Shown here: piece by piece, positions 43,314 through 51,911 of the stretch | Numbering within the stretch: position 1 is the stretch's first letter | How the letters are laid out: the number at the start of each line of letters is the position of its first letter | Assembly: GCA_047601145.1 (NCBI GenBank) | Contig: JASGJW010000001.1 | Coordinates: 434,001-498,000, forward strand | Reading direction: 5' to 3' | DNA from: UBA7672 sp047601145 | GTDB taxonomy: Bacteria; Pseudomonadota; Alphaproteobacteria; Caulobacterales; Hyphomonadaceae | DNA length: 64,000 nucleotides | Notes under the pieces: model-generated | Seen by the model: the letters and a program-made list of their open reading frames with translations, nothing else | Databases searched by the model: none | Told to the model about the DNA's origin: nothing | Made by a program: the position numbers and the translations under genes

Positions 43314-43482
43314 TTTTCGCGTCCTGTTGCGCCGGATTCGGGGCCCTTGCCCCGGGCGCTTTTGGTGGCACTCAGATGCTGCTTTTTGCGGCCAGACTCA
43401 ACCCGCTGGGGTGAGACAAACTGCACATAAGAGTGTGACCGTTAGCGTTTCGTTGCACAGGGCGGACGAGGCCCCGGAAACG

Positions 43483-44394
43483 CTAGCGTTTCAGGACTTC
43501 CGTCATGGTCGTGCCAAGGCGGGCCGGGCTCGGCGAGACGACGATTCCAGCCGATTCCATGGCGGCGATCTTCGATTCGGCATCGCCCTTGCCGCCTGAA
43601 ACGATGGCGCCTGCGTGGCCCATCGTCCGGCCCTTGGGCGCCGTGCGGCCGGCGATGAAGCCGACCATCGGTTTCTTCCGGCCGCGCTTGGCTTCGTCCT
43701 TGAGGAACTGGGCGGCGTCTTCCTCGCCCGAACCGCCGATCTCGCCGATCATGATGATCGCCTTGGTGGCGTCGTCGGCCAGGAACATTTCGAGGACGTC
43801 GATGAAATCCGTGCCCTTCACGGGGTCACCGCCAATGCCGACGGCCGTCGTCTGGCCAAGGCCCTCATTCGTGGTCTGGAACACCGCCTCGTAGGTCAGC
43901 GTGCCGGAGCGCGAGAGCACGCCGATCGAGCCCTTGGAGAAGATATTGCCCGGCATGATGCCGATCTTGCACTCGCCCGGCGTCAGCACGCCCGGGCAGT
44001 TCGGTCCGATCAGGCGCGATTTCGATTTCGCGAGGCGATCCTTCACCTTCACCATGTCGAGCACCGGCACGCCTTCCGTGATCGTGACGATCAGCGGGAT
44101 CTCGGCGTCGATGGCTTCGAGGATGGCGGCGGCGCAGCCTGAGGGCGGCACGTAGATGACCGTGGCGTTGGCGCCGGTGGCGTCGCGCGCTTCGGCGACG
44201 GTGTTGAACAGCGGACGCTCGACCGTTTCACCGTTGGGGAGCTTGCCGGTCCATTTCTGGCCGCCCTTGCCCGGCGTGATGCCGCCGACGAACTGCGTGC
44301 CGTAGGCGATGCCCTGCTCGGTATGGAACGTGCCCGTCTTGCCGGTCATGCCCTGGGTGAGGACCTTGGTGTTCTTGTCGATCAGGATGGACAT
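43483..44394 (-). CDS. sucD: Succinyl-CoA synthetase alpha subunit
   Basis: The 303-residue subunit starts MSILIDKNTKVLTQGMTGKT, with the CoA-binding fold, the segment GPNCPGVLTPGECKIGIMP and the phospho-histidine loop GRTMGHAGAIVSGGKGDAES (about 240-260). The frame is open upstream into sucC, but the family start is 44394. It is 53 bases after sucC. With SucC it makes succinate and a nucleoside triphosphate from succinyl-CoA. Confidence 0.97.
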   Translation of the reverse strand: MSILIDKNTKVLTQGMTGKTGTFHTEQGIAYGTQFVGGITPGKGGQKWTGKLPNGETVERPLFNTVAEARDATGANATVIYVPPSGCAAAILEAIDAEIPLIVTITEGVPVLDMVKVKDRLAKSKSRLIGPNCPGVLTPGECKIGIMPGNIFSKGSIGVLSRSGTLTYEAVFQTTNEGLGQTTAVGIGGDPVKGTDFIDVLEMFLADDATKAIIMIGEIGGSGEEDAAQFLKDEAKRGRKKPMVGFIAGRTAPKGRTMGHAGAIVSGGKGDAESKIAAMESAGIVVSPSPARLGTTMTEVLKR

Positions 44395-44447
44395 CTTGTG
44401 TGCCTTGAAAGGTCGGAATTGGGGGTTCAGCGAGAGCGGGGCTTGGC

Positions 44448-45653
44448 TTACTTGCCCTTGATGGCGGCGACGATCTTCTGGGCCGCGTCGTCGAGATCGT
44501 TGGCCGGGATCACGTTGAGGCCCGACTCGCGGATGATCTTCTTGCCGAGCTCGGCGTTCGTGCCTTCGAGGCGAACGACCAGCGGAACCGACAGGTTGGT
44601 CTCTTTCACGGCCGCCAGCACGCCTTCCGCGATGACATCGCAGCGCATGATGCCGCCGAAGATGTTCACGAGGATGCCCTTCACGTTGGGATCCTTCATG
44701 ATGATCTTGAAGGCCGCCGCCACCTTCTCCTTGCCGGCGCCGCCGCCAACGTCGCAGAAGTTTGCAGGCTCCTGGCCGTAGAGCTTGATGATGTCCATCG
44801 TCGCCATGGCGAGGCCGGCGCCGTTGACCATGCAGCCGATCGTGCCGTCGAGCGGGATGTAGGCGAGATCCCACTCCTTCGCGGCGATCTCTTTCTCGTC
44901 TTCTTCCGTCGTATCGCGCAGCTTGAGGATGTCGTCGTGACGGCCCTTGATGGCCAGTGCGTTGTCGTCGAACGACACCTTGGCGTCGAGCACGCGGACA
45001 TGGCCGTTCTTCATGACGATGAGCGGGTTGATCTCCAGCATCGACATGTCCTTCTCGACGAAGGCCTTGTAGAGGATCTTGGCGAGGCCGAGCATGTCGG
45101 TGCGCGCCTGGCCCGAGAGCTTGAGCGCGTCGGCGATCTTGCCAGCGTCCGTATCCGTGACGCCGGTCGACGGTTCGATCGGCAGCGTCATGATGCGGTC
45201 AGGCGTGTCGTGGGCGACGGCTTCGATGTCCATGCCGCCTTCGGTCGAGACCACGAAGGCAACCTTGCCGGTGCCGCGGTCGACGAGGATCGAGAGGTAG
45301 AGCTCCTTCTCGATGTCGGCGCCGTCTTCGATGTAGATGCGGTTGACCTGCTTGCCGCCTGCACCTGTTTGAGCGGTGACAAGATGATGACCAAGCATCG
45401 CCTTCACATGCTCGTAGGCCTGCTCTTTCGAGAAGCCGAGGCGGACGCCGCCTTTTTCACCCGCTTCCTTCTCGATGAACTTGCCCTTGCCGCGCCCGCC
45501 GGCGTGGATCTGCGACTTCACCACCCAGAGCGGGCCGGGAAGCTGGTCGATCGCCGCCTTGGCCTGGTCCAGCGAGGTGATCGCCACACCCAGAGCGACC
45601 GGCGCCCCGAAAGACTTCAGGACTTCCTTGGCCTGATGCTCATGGATGTTCAT
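44448..45653 (-). CDS. sucC: Succinyl-CoA synthetase beta subunit
   Basis: The 401-residue subunit begins MNIHEHQAKEVLKSFGAPVA and has an ATP-grasp domain (GPLWVVKSQIHAGGRGKGKF, LEINPLIV, LDAKVSFDDNA) and the C-terminal domain with VNGAGLAMATMDIIKLYG and NIFGGIMRCDVIAEGV. It opens the TCA operon sucC-sucD-sucA-odhB. In many relatives mdh precedes it; here mdh is about 12 kb away and points the other way. Confidence 0.97.
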   Translation of the reverse strand: MNIHEHQAKEVLKSFGAPVALGVAITSLDQAKAAIDQLPGPLWVVKSQIHAGGRGKGKFIEKEAGEKGGVRLGFSKEQAYEHVKAMLGHHLVTAQTGAGGKQVNRIYIEDGADIEKELYLSILVDRGTGKVAFVVSTEGGMDIEAVAHDTPDRIMTLPIEPSTGVTDTDAGKIADALKLSGQARTDMLGLAKILYKAFVEKDMSMLEINPLIVMKNGHVRVLDAKVSFDDNALAIKGRHDDILKLRDTTEEDEKEIAAKEWDLAYIPLDGTIGCMVNGAGLAMATMDIIKLYGQEPANFCDVGGGAGKEKVAAAFKIIMKDPNVKGILVNIFGGIMRCDVIAEGVLAAVKETNLSVPLVVRLEGTNAELGKKIIRESGLNVIPANDLDDAAQKIVAAIKGK

Positions 45654-45770
45654 TGATTTCGCCCCTTGAGGGAGGGCCCCGCATGGCCCTGCGTGGGTGG
45701 CGATTAGCGCATGGGGCGCCCTTAGGCAACTTTGCGCTTGTGACGCTTTTTGCGGCGGATTCCCGCAGCT

Positions 45771-47057
45771 TCAGACGGGTTGCCCGGACCCGGCGGGCGA
45801 TGACGGCGTCTCGGCCGTTGCAGGACGTTCCGCCTCGTCGGCGACCCTGCCCTGCACGACGCTTGTCGAGCTGACCGCATGGAAGGGCGAACGTTGCGAG
45901 GCATCGGGCCGTTGCCGCACGGATAGACGCCAGAGATTGGCCGCCATCAGAATAAAATAGCCGACCGACACGAAGGCGAAGACTCCAGGCTGGCCGAGTT
46001 TGGTGTCGGCGACGATACCGGTGAGGATCGGCCCGATCACCGATCCGCCTGCCCAGATGAAGAGCATGCCGGACATGACCTGGGTCAGTTGTCCCGCCTC
46101 GGTGCGATCCGTCGCGTGCGAGGCGGAGACCGAATAGAAGGAGAGCGCTCCTGCGCCCCACAGGGCGCAGAGCAGGACGGTGATCGAGAACGACACCCTG
46201 CCCGCCGTCAGATAGAGCGCGATGCAGGCGCCAAGCGCGATCGCGCCAAGGGCCGCCACGATCAGGCGTCGATCGACCTTGTCCGAAATCAGGCCGGCGG
46301 GCCATTGCGTGATCGTGCCGCCGATCATGGCGGCGATGTAGAGCGTTGCGGCAGATGCGCCCGCGGCGCCAGGCTGGAGATCCTTCGCATAGAGCGGCAG
46401 CTGGCTGGTGACGCCCGTGTTGCAGACGCCAGCGACGATCGAGCCGGCAAGCGCTGCCGGCGGGATCTTGAATATCCCCGAAAGCGTCAGGGCTTCACGA
46501 TCAGGCAGGACTGGCTGGGCGCGGCGCGTGGCGCAGAGCGGGATGACGGCGAGCACCATCATCAGACCGGCCCAGATGAAGGGCCGAATGTCGTCGGCCG
46601 TGTGCTCCACGACCAGCAGCGGACCGCACGAGAGCGCGATTTTCAGCATCAGCTGATAAAGACCCATGACGCCGCCGCGTTTCGAACGGGGCGTTGAATC
46701 CGCAATCCAGCTTTCGGCCGACGTGAACATCACAGCGGACGCTGCGCCCTGGAACAGACGGAAGACGCCCCACGCGACAGGATCGAAAGCAAGGCTCATC
46801 GACAGGATGCCGGCGGCGTAGATCGCCGCCGCCGCCGAATAGGCCCGGATGTGACCAATCTGACGGACGATGTCAGGCGCGAACCACGCGCCGAGCATGA
46901 AGCCGGCCGAGAACACCGCCGCCACCATGCCAACGCCGAGCGCCGTTGCGCCCATGTAGCTGAGCGCCAGAGGCGTCGAGACACTGAGGATGCCGGAGGC
47001 AGCCTGCAGCAACATGACCGCAAGGATCAGGGACGCGACGTTACGATAGACGGTCAT
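45771..47057 (-). CDS. MFS transporter
   Basis: The 428-residue protein has 12 hydrophobic segments and the family loop between helices 2 and 3 in reduced form (APDIVRQIGHIRAYS), plus RLFQGAASAVMFTSAESWIA and GLISDKVDRRLIVAALGAIA after helix 8. It resembles the YcaD/YfkF-like group. The C-terminal tail (about 45 residues) is polar. It lies between sucC and the carotenoid oxygenase, all on the minus strand, but gaps of over 100 bases suggest separate transcripts. Substrate unknown. Confidence 0.82.
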   Translation of the reverse strand: MTVYRNVASLILAVMLLQAASGILSVSTPLALSYMGATALGVGMVAAVFSAGFMLGAWFAPDIVRQIGHIRAYSAAAAIYAAGILSMSLAFDPVAWGVFRLFQGAASAVMFTSAESWIADSTPRSKRGGVMGLYQLMLKIALSCGPLLVVEHTADDIRPFIWAGLMMVLAVIPLCATRRAQPVLPDREALTLSGIFKIPPAALAGSIVAGVCNTGVTSQLPLYAKDLQPGAAGASAATLYIAAMIGGTITQWPAGLISDKVDRRLIVAALGAIALGACIALYLTAGRVSFSITVLLCALWGAGALSFYSVSASHATDRTEAGQLTQVMSGMLFIWAGGSVIGPILTGIVADTKLGQPGVFAFVSVGYFILMAANLWRLSVRQRPDASQRSPFHAVSSTSVVQGRVADEAERPATAETPSSPAGSGQPV

Positions 47058-47180
47058 CGAAGGCGGCGGCGCAGTCTGGCGTTGTTGTTTTCACCAGTCC
47101 TACGCCGCTTCGCCGCGAAGCGCGTATAAATTCTTGTTACTGCGATCTCTCGCCTCACGCTGACCGGTTGGGCGGACCCG

Positions 47181-48641
47181 TTATGCCGACCATGTGCCGT
47201 GGAAGCCGAGCGGCCAGGCATAGTCCGCCTGCCAGACGGCAACCGGGCCATCCTCGATGCTGGATGCATCGAACACCCACACCTCGCTTCTGCCCGCGCG
47301 CGTGTTGATCGCCGTGCCGATCAGCCAGCAATCGGTCTCCGCCGAACCCGCGCCCTTCGGCACGAAGAGATGCTCCTCGACCATGTATTTCGAGCCGAAA
47401 TCGTAGATCTGCGCCTTGCCGGACGACCAATCCTGCAACGCCAGCGCGCTGCCGCCGGGCTGGTTGGCGACCGAACCCGTGACCATCGCCGTGAGCTTGC
47501 GCGCGAGGCCATGGCGGCGCGGATCGACCTGCGGGAAGTCGCCCGCGATCTTCGTCTCGATCATCCTGGCGTCGCCCGAGGGCGGGATCACCGCCTGCGT
47601 CAGTTTCGAGGAGACATGATCGCCCGAGAACTTGCCGCGGATTTCGGCAGCCCCGCCGCCCGAGCCGAGCACAGGCTCGGGATAGAAGGCGGCGTCAAGC
47701 CGGATCGTGCCATCGCTTTCCTCCCACGCAGCGCCCGTATGGTAGAAGGCGCGCGCGGGGCCCTGCGCCCAGCGGGTCTTCTTGAGGTCGTCCTTGTCGA
47801 CGATCAGGAACTTCATCCCCTGCTCCGGCTTCCACTGGAAGCCGTCGATGAAGGGCGGGATGTTCTTCGTCTGGATCCAGGGCTGACAGAGGATGACCAG
47901 CCGGCGTTCGGTCATCGTCCAGTCGTGGATGTAGTGAGCGGCGCCGATGTCGACCATGCCGAAGTCTCTGGTCGAGCCATCGGGGTTGATGTTGTAGATC
48001 CCGACATGCTTGCCGCTGATGGCGAGATTCCAGACGCGGCCATCGGGCTCGCGCTTCGGATGAGCGAGGAAGGGCATGCCCTTGAGATCAGGCCGCCAGA
48101 CTTTCAGGCCCCTTGTCTCGAGCGTGACCGGGTCCATCCGATAGGCCGAACCGGCCTCCCACAGCGCCAGCAATTCGCCATTAGACATGAGGACGGAGAT
48201 GTTGCCCGGGTTCACGTCGTCGGACGAACCAACCGGATAGGACGGATCGCCCTTCGTACCAAATCCAGGCGCGAGGAACTTGTCTGCCGCCATCTCGCGC
48301 TGGCGCTTCGGCGTGTCGACATAGCGGCCCGTGTGGACCGCCTTGCCGTCGGCGATGTTGATGCGCTGGACCATGCCATCGCCGTCGAACCAGTGCGTGG
48401 CGTAGGCCTCGCCATGTTTGAACTGCGCGGGACCGTTCCGGTAGAGCGTGCCGGTGAGGCCAGCCGGCGCCTTGCCTGAGACAAGGCGCATCGGGCCCGG
48501 CCCGAAGCCCTTCGCCGGGGCGGTCTCATAGCCAATGTGCCAGGGCGGCATCTCGTCCTTGGCGAAGGCCGATGGAGCGATCGCCATGGCCGAGCCCGTG
48601 ACGAGACCGGCGTGCAGCAGCATGCGGCGGGAAAGGTTCAT
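47181..48641 (-). CDS. Carotenoid (or stilbene) cleavage oxygenase, Tat-exported
   Basis: The 486-residue protein starts MNLSRRMLLHAGLVTGSAMA, a twin-arginine signal, so it is probably exported folded. The mature part is a carotenoid-oxygenase beta-propeller with four iron histidines expected in FLAHPKREPDGR, HYIHDWTMTERR, AFYHTGAAWEE and the C-terminal PLGFHGTW. It would cleave a conjugated double bond with O2. It is 25 bases after the DUF2141 gene and likely cotranscribed. The frame extends to 48758 but the RR signal decides the start. Confidence 0.88.
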   Translation of the reverse strand: MNLSRRMLLHAGLVTGSAMAIAPSAFAKDEMPPWHIGYETAPAKGFGPGPMRLVSGKAPAGLTGTLYRNGPAQFKHGEAYATHWFDGDGMVQRINIADGKAVHTGRYVDTPKRQREMAADKFLAPGFGTKGDPSYPVGSSDDVNPGNISVLMSNGELLALWEAGSAYRMDPVTLETRGLKVWRPDLKGMPFLAHPKREPDGRVWNLAISGKHVGIYNINPDGSTRDFGMVDIGAAHYIHDWTMTERRLVILCQPWIQTKNIPPFIDGFQWKPEQGMKFLIVDKDDLKKTRWAQGPARAFYHTGAAWEESDGTIRLDAAFYPEPVLGSGGGAAEIRGKFSGDHVSSKLTQAVIPPSGDARMIETKIAGDFPQVDPRRHGLARKLTAMVTGSVANQPGGSALALQDWSSGKAQIYDFGSKYMVEEHLFVPKGAGSAETDCWLIGTAINTRAGRSEVWVFDASSIEDGPVAVWQADYAWPLGFHGTWSA

Positions 48642-48666
48642 GTCTCTGATCCTGCGTGAGGGCTGA

Positions 48667-49131
48667 CTACTGGAGCTTGATCGTGTGAGCGGTCGCGGGA
48701 GCGGCGACGTCGAACTTCGCGCCATCCCACGTGGCCGGACCGAACTGGGCCGGGGCATTGTTCGAGAAGGCGAAGGGCTCGATCGGCATGCCGAAGGGGT
48801 TGGTGTCCATCTTCCCGTTGCCGTTCACATCGTGGAACAGCTTGATGCCGTACGCGCCCGCCGGCAGGTCAAAGCTGGTTGTTGCGGTATCGCCCGTGAC
48901 AGGAACCATGCTGGCGGCAACCTGCTTGTCGCCGTCATAGCCGGCCTGGTCATAGACGGCGATCATCAGCGAGCCCGTGTGCTCCTTGATGCTGGTGACG
49001 GTCAGGGTGAGTTGGGCCTTGGCCGGGTCGGCCGACGCCGCCTGCGGGAACAGGAGGGCGGTCGCAAGAAGGATGGCCGGGACCGGGGAGAAGATGGCCA
49101 GGGCCGATTCGAAGACGGGAAGGCGTTTCAT
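48667..49131 (-). CDS. DUF2141-domain secreted protein
   Basis: The 154-residue protein has a signal peptide (ILLATALLFPQAASA) and a DUF2141 domain: GSLMIAVYDQAGYDGDKQVA, FDLPAGAYGIKLFHDVNGNG, KMDTNPFGMPIEPFAFSNNA. The DVNGNGKMDTN stretch looks like a calcium-binding loop. Function of the domain is unknown. It precedes the carotenoid oxygenase gene and faces the LytTR regulator across a 221-base gap with repeated CGCGAAC motifs. Confidence 0.82.
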   Translation of the reverse strand: MKRLPVFESALAIFSPVPAILLATALLFPQAASADPAKAQLTLTVTSIKEHTGSLMIAVYDQAGYDGDKQVAASMVPVTGDTATTSFDLPAGAYGIKLFHDVNGNGKMDTNPFGMPIEPFAFSNNAPAQFGPATWDGAKFDVAAPATAHTIKLQ

Positions 49132-49230
49132 GGCGTCGTCCTTTTTTATGTTTTTCGGTCGCATCAGAGCCGGGTTTCGTCCCGGCCCGATGAACATCAG
49201 GCGCCGGACGCAGTCTCACCACCCCAATTG

Positions 49231-49283
49231 CGCGAACCGCCTGTTTTGCTTCGCGAACAGGCGGGTTACACCGTTCGCGAAGC
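49231..49283. promoter_or_regulatory. Repeated CGCGAAC motifs in the DUF2141/LytTR gap
   Basis: CGCGAAC occurs at 49231-49237 and 49252-49258 (21 bases apart, two helical turns) and inverted (GTTCGCG) at 49273-49279. GCTTCGCGAAC at 49248-49258 and its exact complement at 49273-49283 frame the third. LytTR proteins usually bind direct repeats spaced by about two turns, so these are candidate autoregulatory sites. An imperfect hairpin (CCGCCTGTT/AACAGGCGG) overlaps them. Confidence 0.4.
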
Positions 49284-49352
49284 GTGAAATGCAGGCGCGG
49301 AACGCGAGTGACAGAGGCAAGTAACGTCGAGGCAGGGGGCGCCAAGCCGCCC

Positions 49353-50105
49353 ATGAGCACCCGGATCCTACGGGCGGCGGGAATTGCCCTTGGGCTCGGT
49401 GTGCTTTTCGCCTGGTTCGGCGTCTATCAGACATCGGTCTTTCCGCTGCCGGAACGGATCGCTTACTGGACCGTGCTGATGGGCGTCGGTATCGCCTCCT
49501 CCTCGATCGCCAACCCGCTGGTTATCAACAGGTGGCTGCCCAGGGCGCACCCGCTGTTCCAGGTCGCCGCGATCTCGGCGCTGATATCCGTGCCGATAAC
49601 AATTGGCCTTGGCGTGATCGAGTTCGCCGCTGACGGCATCATCGCACCGCTCGACTGGTGGGGCCTGCAATATCTCTACGTGATCGCGCTCTCGGCGGTG
49701 ATGACATCGCTTGCCTGGATCGTGGAGAAGTGGCGGACCGGAATGCTGGTCGCCGCACCGGTCCCAGCAGTTCCCGCAACAGCGCCCGCGGGATCCGCTT
49801 TCACAGAGCGGTTGCCGGTCAAGTTCCGGAGCGCGCAGGTCTATGCCGTCTCGGCCGAAGACCATTACCTCCGCGTCCACACCAGCCTGGGCGAGACGAT
49901 GATCCTGATGCGGTTGGCCGACGCCGTGCGCGAGCTGGCCTCGCTCGAAGGCCTCCAGACCCATCGTTCCTGGTGGGTCGCAAAGCAGGGTCTGGCAGAC
50001 GCCAGCAAGGGCGATGGCAAGGTGACGCTGAAGCTCAAGTCTGGCGCCGAAGCGCCCGTGAGCCGCACCTACCAGAAGGCCGTAAAGGACGCGGGCTGGA
50101 CCTAG
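49353..50105 (+). CDS. Membrane-bound LytTR transcription regulator
   Basis: The 250-residue protein has four membrane helices (ILRAAGIALGLGVLFAWF; IAYWTVLMGVGIASSS; FQVAAISALISVPITIGLG; YLYVIALSAVMTSLAW) and a C-terminal LytTR DNA-binding domain (VYAVSAEDHYLRVHTSLGET, LEGLQTHRSWWVAKQGL). There is no receiver domain, so it senses at the membrane. ATG 49353 is chosen, but in-frame GTG codons at 49284 and 49308 are possible. It is divergent from the DUF2141-oxygenase pair and is its likely regulator. Confidence 0.85.
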   Translation: MSTRILRAAGIALGLGVLFAWFGVYQTSVFPLPERIAYWTVLMGVGIASSSIANPLVINRWLPRAHPLFQVAAISALISVPITIGLGVIEFAADGIIAPLDWWGLQYLYVIALSAVMTSLAWIVEKWRTGMLVAAPVPAVPATAPAGSAFTERLPVKFRSAQVYAVSAEDHYLRVHTSLGETMILMRLADAVRELASLEGLQTHRSWWVAKQGLADASKGDGKVTLKLKSGAEAPVSRTYQKAVKDAGWT

Positions 50106-50407
50106 CCTTCGTAATCACTCTCGAACGAAACCCCCGGCAGCGCCGCGCGCAGCTTCGGCAACAGCGACCGGACACGCGAGGCAAAGGGCGGATCACCTTC
50201 ATATCCAAACGTGATCGGGCCGCCGGGATCTTCCCAAGGGAAGGCTGCGTCATAATCTGTGACGAGTTGCTCGATTTCGGCGCGCAGCTCTGGTGGAACG
50301 CCGAGATCGGCGGCTTCCACAGGATATCCGAAGCGCGCCTTCGCCTCGGCGTCATAGGCCCACAGCAGCACGCCAGAACCCGCATCGAAGAACAACCGCA
50401 ACAACAT
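50102..50407 (-). CDS. Small hypothetical protein
   Basis: The 101-residue acidic protein (MLLRLFFDAGSGVLLWAYDA) contains AYDAEAKARFGYPVEAADLG and TFGYEGDPPFASRVRSLLPK. No signal peptide or membrane segment is evident. It lies one base from the end of the TAXI gene on the same strand and overlaps the LytTR gene end by 4 bases in convergent fashion. Family not recognised. Confidence 0.6.
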   Translation of the reverse strand: MLLRLFFDAGSGVLLWAYDAEAKARFGYPVEAADLGVPPELRAEIEQLVTDYDAAFPWEDPGGPITFGYEGDPPFASRVRSLLPKLRAALPGVSFESDYEG

Positions 50408-50408
50408 G

Positions 50409-51701
50409 TCAGATGCGCGCGTGGCGTTCCTGCGCCGACAGCTTGTCGATCAGTTCGGCGACAAAGCGGATGTGCGCCCGCAGGCGATAGAGATCGTCAG
50501 TATAGCTGACCGGCACCTCGACCTTGCCCGTCTCCGCCTGCAGGTCCGCCAGCCGCGCGCGAACCTCCATCCGCTCCTCAGCTGTCTCAGCCGCCCTGCC
50601 GGCGGATTCAAGATCGCGCAGGTCCTTGTACCAGACATAGATCTTGCGCCGGATCCGCCAGCGATAGAGCGGCGGGGCGGCACGCACGAGCGGGATAAGG
50701 AGCGTGATGAGCGGGATCGCCAGCACCCAGGCGCGCTCAAGGAAGTTGGCGACGCTGTAGGGGAAGATGCGGCGCAGGAAACTGGGGCCGTTCTTGTAAT
50801 AGCGGTCCGCCTCCTCCGAGATCGCAATGTCGGACAATTGCGGCGTTGGAAACCGGCCAGGATCGGACAACAGCGAGCCGCCGCCATGCTCGCGGAACGC
50901 CGTCTCGATCAGCAGGGACTGGATCGCCGGGTGCAAGTCGTCGCGCACGACGATCTGCGCCGCCGGAGCAATCAGCATGACGTCCTCTTTCGGCAGAATG
51001 GCCGCCAGATCGACCACGCCCCGATAGAGCTCGACCTCGTCGAGATAGGGATGGCGCCGTGACAGTGCATGCGCCTCGCGCATCGACATCAGGCTGACGG
51101 AAGCATCTGCAATCAGCCCCGCGATCCAGGGCGCCGTTGCGCCGGACACCACCAGCGCCACATCGACCTCGCCCTTCTGCAACGCCTCGGCGGCCGCCTG
51201 CCCCGCAAGCGGCACAGCGGTGTATTTCTCCGTCGTGACGCCGGCCTCGTTCAGCAGCAACGTCGCCAGCGCGCGAACGCCCGAGCCTTCCGGTCCGATC
51301 GCAACCTTGCGGCCGGCTACATCCTGCAGCTCGTTGATCGCAAGATCCGCGCGATGGAATACCCAGAGCGGCTCATAGAAGACGCCGCCCAGCGAACTCG
51401 CGCCCTGCGCGCCAACATCCGCCGCCACACCCGTCTGCACGATCGCAACGTCGGCCTGTCTTGCTTTCACGCGATTGAGATTGTCGACCGAACCTGCCGT
51501 GGTGAGGACATCAACCTCGATATCCTGCGCCCGCAACGCCTTGGCGTAAGCCTCGGCGGTCGCTGCATATGCTCCACCGGCCGCCCCGCCTGCAATGGTG
51601 ATCTTCTTCGGCGGCGCCGGCGCCATGAAGAGGAAGGCGACGACAAGCCCCAGCACCACGATCGCGATCGGAGCGCCATAGAACCGGAGGAATTGTTTCA
51701 T
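50409..51701 (-). CDS. TAXI-family binding protein with C-terminal membrane and cytoplasmic parts
   Basis: The 430-residue protein has an N-terminal anchor (PIAIVVLGLVVAFLFMAPAP), a periplasmic TAXI-type solute-binding domain (ITIAGGAAGGAYAATAEAYA, VDVLTTAGSVDNLNRVKARQ, VALVVSGATAPWIAGLI), then a second membrane segment (AWVLAIPLITLLIPLVRA) and a helical charged cytoplasmic tail of about 80 residues. TRAP permease genes, the usual partners, are absent. This tethered form may signal or serve another transporter. ATG 51701 chosen; the frame is open to 51890. Confidence 0.82.
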   Translation of the reverse strand: MKQFLRFYGAPIAIVVLGLVVAFLFMAPAPPKKITIAGGAAGGAYAATAEAYAKALRAQDIEVDVLTTAGSVDNLNRVKARQADVAIVQTGVAADVGAQGASSLGGVFYEPLWVFHRADLAINELQDVAGRKVAIGPEGSGVRALATLLLNEAGVTTEKYTAVPLAGQAAAEALQKGEVDVALVVSGATAPWIAGLIADASVSLMSMREAHALSRRHPYLDEVELYRGVVDLAAILPKEDVMLIAPAAQIVVRDDLHPAIQSLLIETAFREHGGGSLLSDPGRFPTPQLSDIAISEEADRYYKNGPSFLRRIFPYSVANFLERAWVLAIPLITLLIPLVRAAPPLYRWRIRRKIYVWYKDLRDLESAGRAAETAEERMEVRARLADLQAETGKVEVPVSYTDDLYRLRAHIRFVAELIDKLSAQERHARI

Positions 51702-51911
51702 GGCATCGTCCCTGTTCGCTACGCGCGAAGCGGGCACCCTATGCAGGGGATTCCCGCGCGTGAAGTCTCTGAAGCACGCGGCGAACGCCGTTAAGGCCGG
51801 CGCTGCTTTCGCCGCAATCGTCTTTGAAACGCCTTCTGCTGATTCTGAATTCCGCCCTGCCTGCCGCCGTACCTGAAACCTCGCCGACAATCAGGAGGAA
51901 TAAGGGACGCC

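Noticed and set aside
42006..43430. Long plus-strand open frame (474 codons) opposite sucA
   Set aside because: It is antisense to a highly conserved enzyme, has the Arg/Gly-rich composition typical of shadow frames in high-GC DNA, and no domain.
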